Part shown: positions 12,268 through 13,464 of the stretch, piece by piece | Layout: each line of letters opens with the position of its first letter | Numbering within the stretch: position 1 is the stretch's first letter | Source: JAEXNA01 sp050486105 | Lineage (GTDB): Bacteria; Vulcanimicrobiota; Xenobia; Xenobiales; JADMJV01 | Length of the DNA: 13,464 nt | Reading direction: 5' to 3' | Assembly: GCA_050486105.1 (NCBI GenBank) | Contig: JBJHCR010000179.1 | Coordinates: 1 to 13,464 of the forward strand | Notes under the pieces: generated by a model | Seen by the model: only the letters and a program-made list of their open reading frames with translations | Database searches by the model: none | What the model was told of the DNA's origin: nothing | Made by a program: the position numbers and the translations under genes

Positions 12268-13464
12268 ATGGCAGGCGGTAGATTCTCAACCATAAAGTAC
12301 AACGAATGGATCTGTGTCACTGCTCAGTACGAGAAAACCATTTCTCGAATCGGCAAGCAAGTCTATCAAGGCTGGACACGGGGGCTGGTGAAAGACCACG
12401 GCGCTTCCCAACTGTGCGAAGACATCTCCAGCACCTTTAAGGAGGCCAAGCTCTTACGCCGAGAACTCGAAGAAGAAATTGAGCGAGATGCCCTTGAAGG
12501 GCTATCTTATGAGGAATCTAAAGCTGTCGACGAGATTCGAGAGCTCACTCCGACCAAGAAGTTTCTCAGGGAACTCAAAGTCAAGTTCGCCAGGTTTACG
12601 ACCAAAGCTGCGGTGCACAAGAACCTGCAAAGCTACCGAGATCAAGTCAGAAACTTGTCTCGAGACCTTGGAATTCGTGCGGTCAACCAATTNNNNNNNN
12701 NNAATGCCACCAAGAAATGGGAAGAAATCACCGAGAGCAATAAGCAAGAAGGTGGTGGTTTGTCCTTCCACACCATGCTCGTGTCTTTCACTGCAAGTTT
12801 TGCCGAGTTCAGTAAAGATACAAAACTTGGCAAGATTCTACTCAAACTAGCCAAGTACGACGCCAAAGAAGAAAAGAAGAAACTCAAAAAGAACTATCAA
12901 GGGAGCGATGTTCAAGCGGCCTTGGAAGAGCAACTCCAAGACGAAGAGCAGATCGAGTTCGACGCGGCCAAGGAAATGGCCAATATGGAACGAGAGTACT
13001 CGGAATCCCCGGAACAGGATCTACCCGACTCATCCTCGGCGACGGCAGCGGCAGCTGCGTCAAGTTCCCTCGGCACAGCCAAACAGTCACCGGAAAGCGA
13101 AGAAGCCCAAGACTGGTCCCAGAGTTGGGTTGCTGAACCCTCAGAACCAACAGAGCCGAGAACCAGGCACGGTTCCGAGAGCCCGGGCCCAGCCACGCAA
13201 AGCTCAGAGCAGTCACCGCGTGAGCCGCAAGTCTTGCGGCGCAAGTCAGATTCAGAGAACTGGGGTGGCGCCCCAAAAAGTGGGCCACCCCTAGGCCAAT
13301 CGAGCCCTGCTCCCACCAGGCCGCCCAGTCCCACTGCTCCGCCCAGCGGTCCATCGAGCCCTACCCCACCAGCCCCGCCCAGCCCCGCTGCGCCGCGCCG
13401 CGGTCCAACGAGCCCCACTCCACCACCCCCCCCCCCCCCCCCACCCCCGCGCCACAGGCCCACG
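12268..13464 (+). CDS. Long paralogue of the unrecognised family with disordered proline-rich tail (C-terminus off the right edge)
   Basis: An open frame of 399 codons from the ATG at 12268 to the window edge with no stop. It includes ten N at 12693-12702 that happen to keep the frame. Residues 1 to about 222 match the short neighbour along its whole length: KYNEWICVTAQYEKT at 10-24 (12 of 15 identical over the YNEW block), a Q-L-C/E-L-C site at the same spacing, LKVKFA, DLGI, KWEEI, GGLSFH, and YQGSDVQAALEEQL. After that comes an acidic stretch, an Ala/Ser segment, then a Ser/Pro/Gln/Glu tail ending in 18-residue proline-rich repeats. No signal peptide or membrane span is seen. The function is unknown; the tail looks like a flexible linker or binding region. 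The ATG has only GAGAG upstream, inside a hairpin, and the frame remains open upstream with a possible TTG at 12190. The pair looks like a local gene duplication in which one copy gained or lost the tail. Confidence 0.78.
   Translation, partial: MAGGRFSTIKYNEWICVTAQYEKTISRIGKQVYQGWTRGLVKDHGASQLCEDISSTFKEAKLLRRELEEEIERDALEGLSYEESKAVDEIRELTPTKKFLRELKVKFARFTTKAAVHKNLQSYRDQVRNLSRDLGIRAVNQXXXXNATKKWEEITESNKQEGGGLSFHTMLVSFTASFAEFSKDTKLGKILLKLAKYDAKEEKKKLKKNYQGSDVQAALEEQLQDEEQIEFDAAKEMANMEREYSESPEQDLPDSSSATAAAAASSSLGTAKQSPESEEAQDWSQSWVAEPSEPTEPRTRHGSESPGPATQSSEQSPREPQVLRRKSDSENWGGAPKSGPPLGQSSPAPTRPPSPTAPPSGPSSPTPPAPPSPAAPRRGPTSPTPPPPPPPPPPRHRPT
12693..12702. other. Assembly gap (10 N) inside the long paralogue
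   Basis: Ten consecutive N mark a scaffold join of unknown true length. Between the anchor LGI and the anchor CWENI/KWEEI the short paralogue has 34 residues, and this gene, counting the N as four, has 13. Elsewhere the two are almost gap-free. About 21 residues (63 bases) are therefore probably missing here. Confidence 0.9.
13294..13464 (+). repeat. 54-bp in-frame tandem repeats with a 17-C tract
   Basis: Units at 13294-13347, 13348-13401 and 13402-13455 each encode 18 residues on the pattern G-P-S-S-P-T-P-P-A-P-P-S-P-x-A-P-x-x. A fourth begins at 13456 and is cut by the edge. The third unit has lost its Ala and Ser codons to a run of 17 C (13426-13442) encoding prolines, yet keeps the 54-base length and register. 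The window ends in this repeat, which probably broke the assembly. Confidence 0.8.

Noticed and set aside
12479..12850. Plus-strand open frame of 123 codons crossing the N-run
   Set aside because: It is in a different frame from the one that aligns with the short paralogue on both sides of the gap.
12912..13463. Gly-rich open frame on the minus strand at the right edge
   Set aside because: It is the antisense of the proline-rich repeats; homology with the short paralogue supports the plus-strand frame.

Overview
The window is a contig from a bacterium with moderately high GC. It carries eleven protein genes, two of them cut by the window ends. clpP, hemE and an FAD-type protoporphyrinogen oxidase place it in an ordinary bacterial chromosome. 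No marker fixes the phylum, so I call it an uncultured bacterium of undetermined phylum. A run of ten N shows it is a draft scaffold. Non-ATG starts are common: TTG or GTG in five of the eleven genes.

Left block, all on the minus strand and reading right to left. A membrane diguanylate cyclase (4308-5270) is followed by a 171-base gap with four evenly phased ATGTT boxes. Then comes a coupled three-gene unit: an unrecognised 136-residue helical protein (3726-4136), a HEAT-repeat protein (2379-3689) and a very long disordered protein that runs off the left edge (1-2382). The last two overlap in GTGA. Upstream of the cyclase lies a membrane-anchored alpha/beta hydrolase (5350-6432).

Centre, minus strand: clpP (9200-9799), hemE (8150-9190) and hemG/hemY (6717-8153). 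hemE and hemG overlap in ATGA and clpP is only nine bases from hemE, so this looks like one operon. Between hemG and the hydrolase sits a 210-base MITE-like element with 21-base terminal inverted repeats and a TTA target duplication.

Right block. A divergent intergenic region separates clpP from a secreted M23-fold protein (9974-11251). That protein lacks the usual second histidine of the HxH motif and continues into long helices resembling membrane-fusion-protein hairpins. It converges, six bases apart, on a 253-residue protein of no recognised family (11258-12019). A paralogue of that protein (12268 to the right edge) is encoded divergently. It has the same domain plus a disordered, proline-rich tail built from 54-base tandem repeats with a 17-C tract. 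The N-run lies inside it; comparison with the short paralogue suggests about 21 residues are missing there.

The strongest candidates for something undescribed are the divergent paralogue pair, the HEAT/disordered-protein operon with its phased boxes, and the M23-hairpin fusion.
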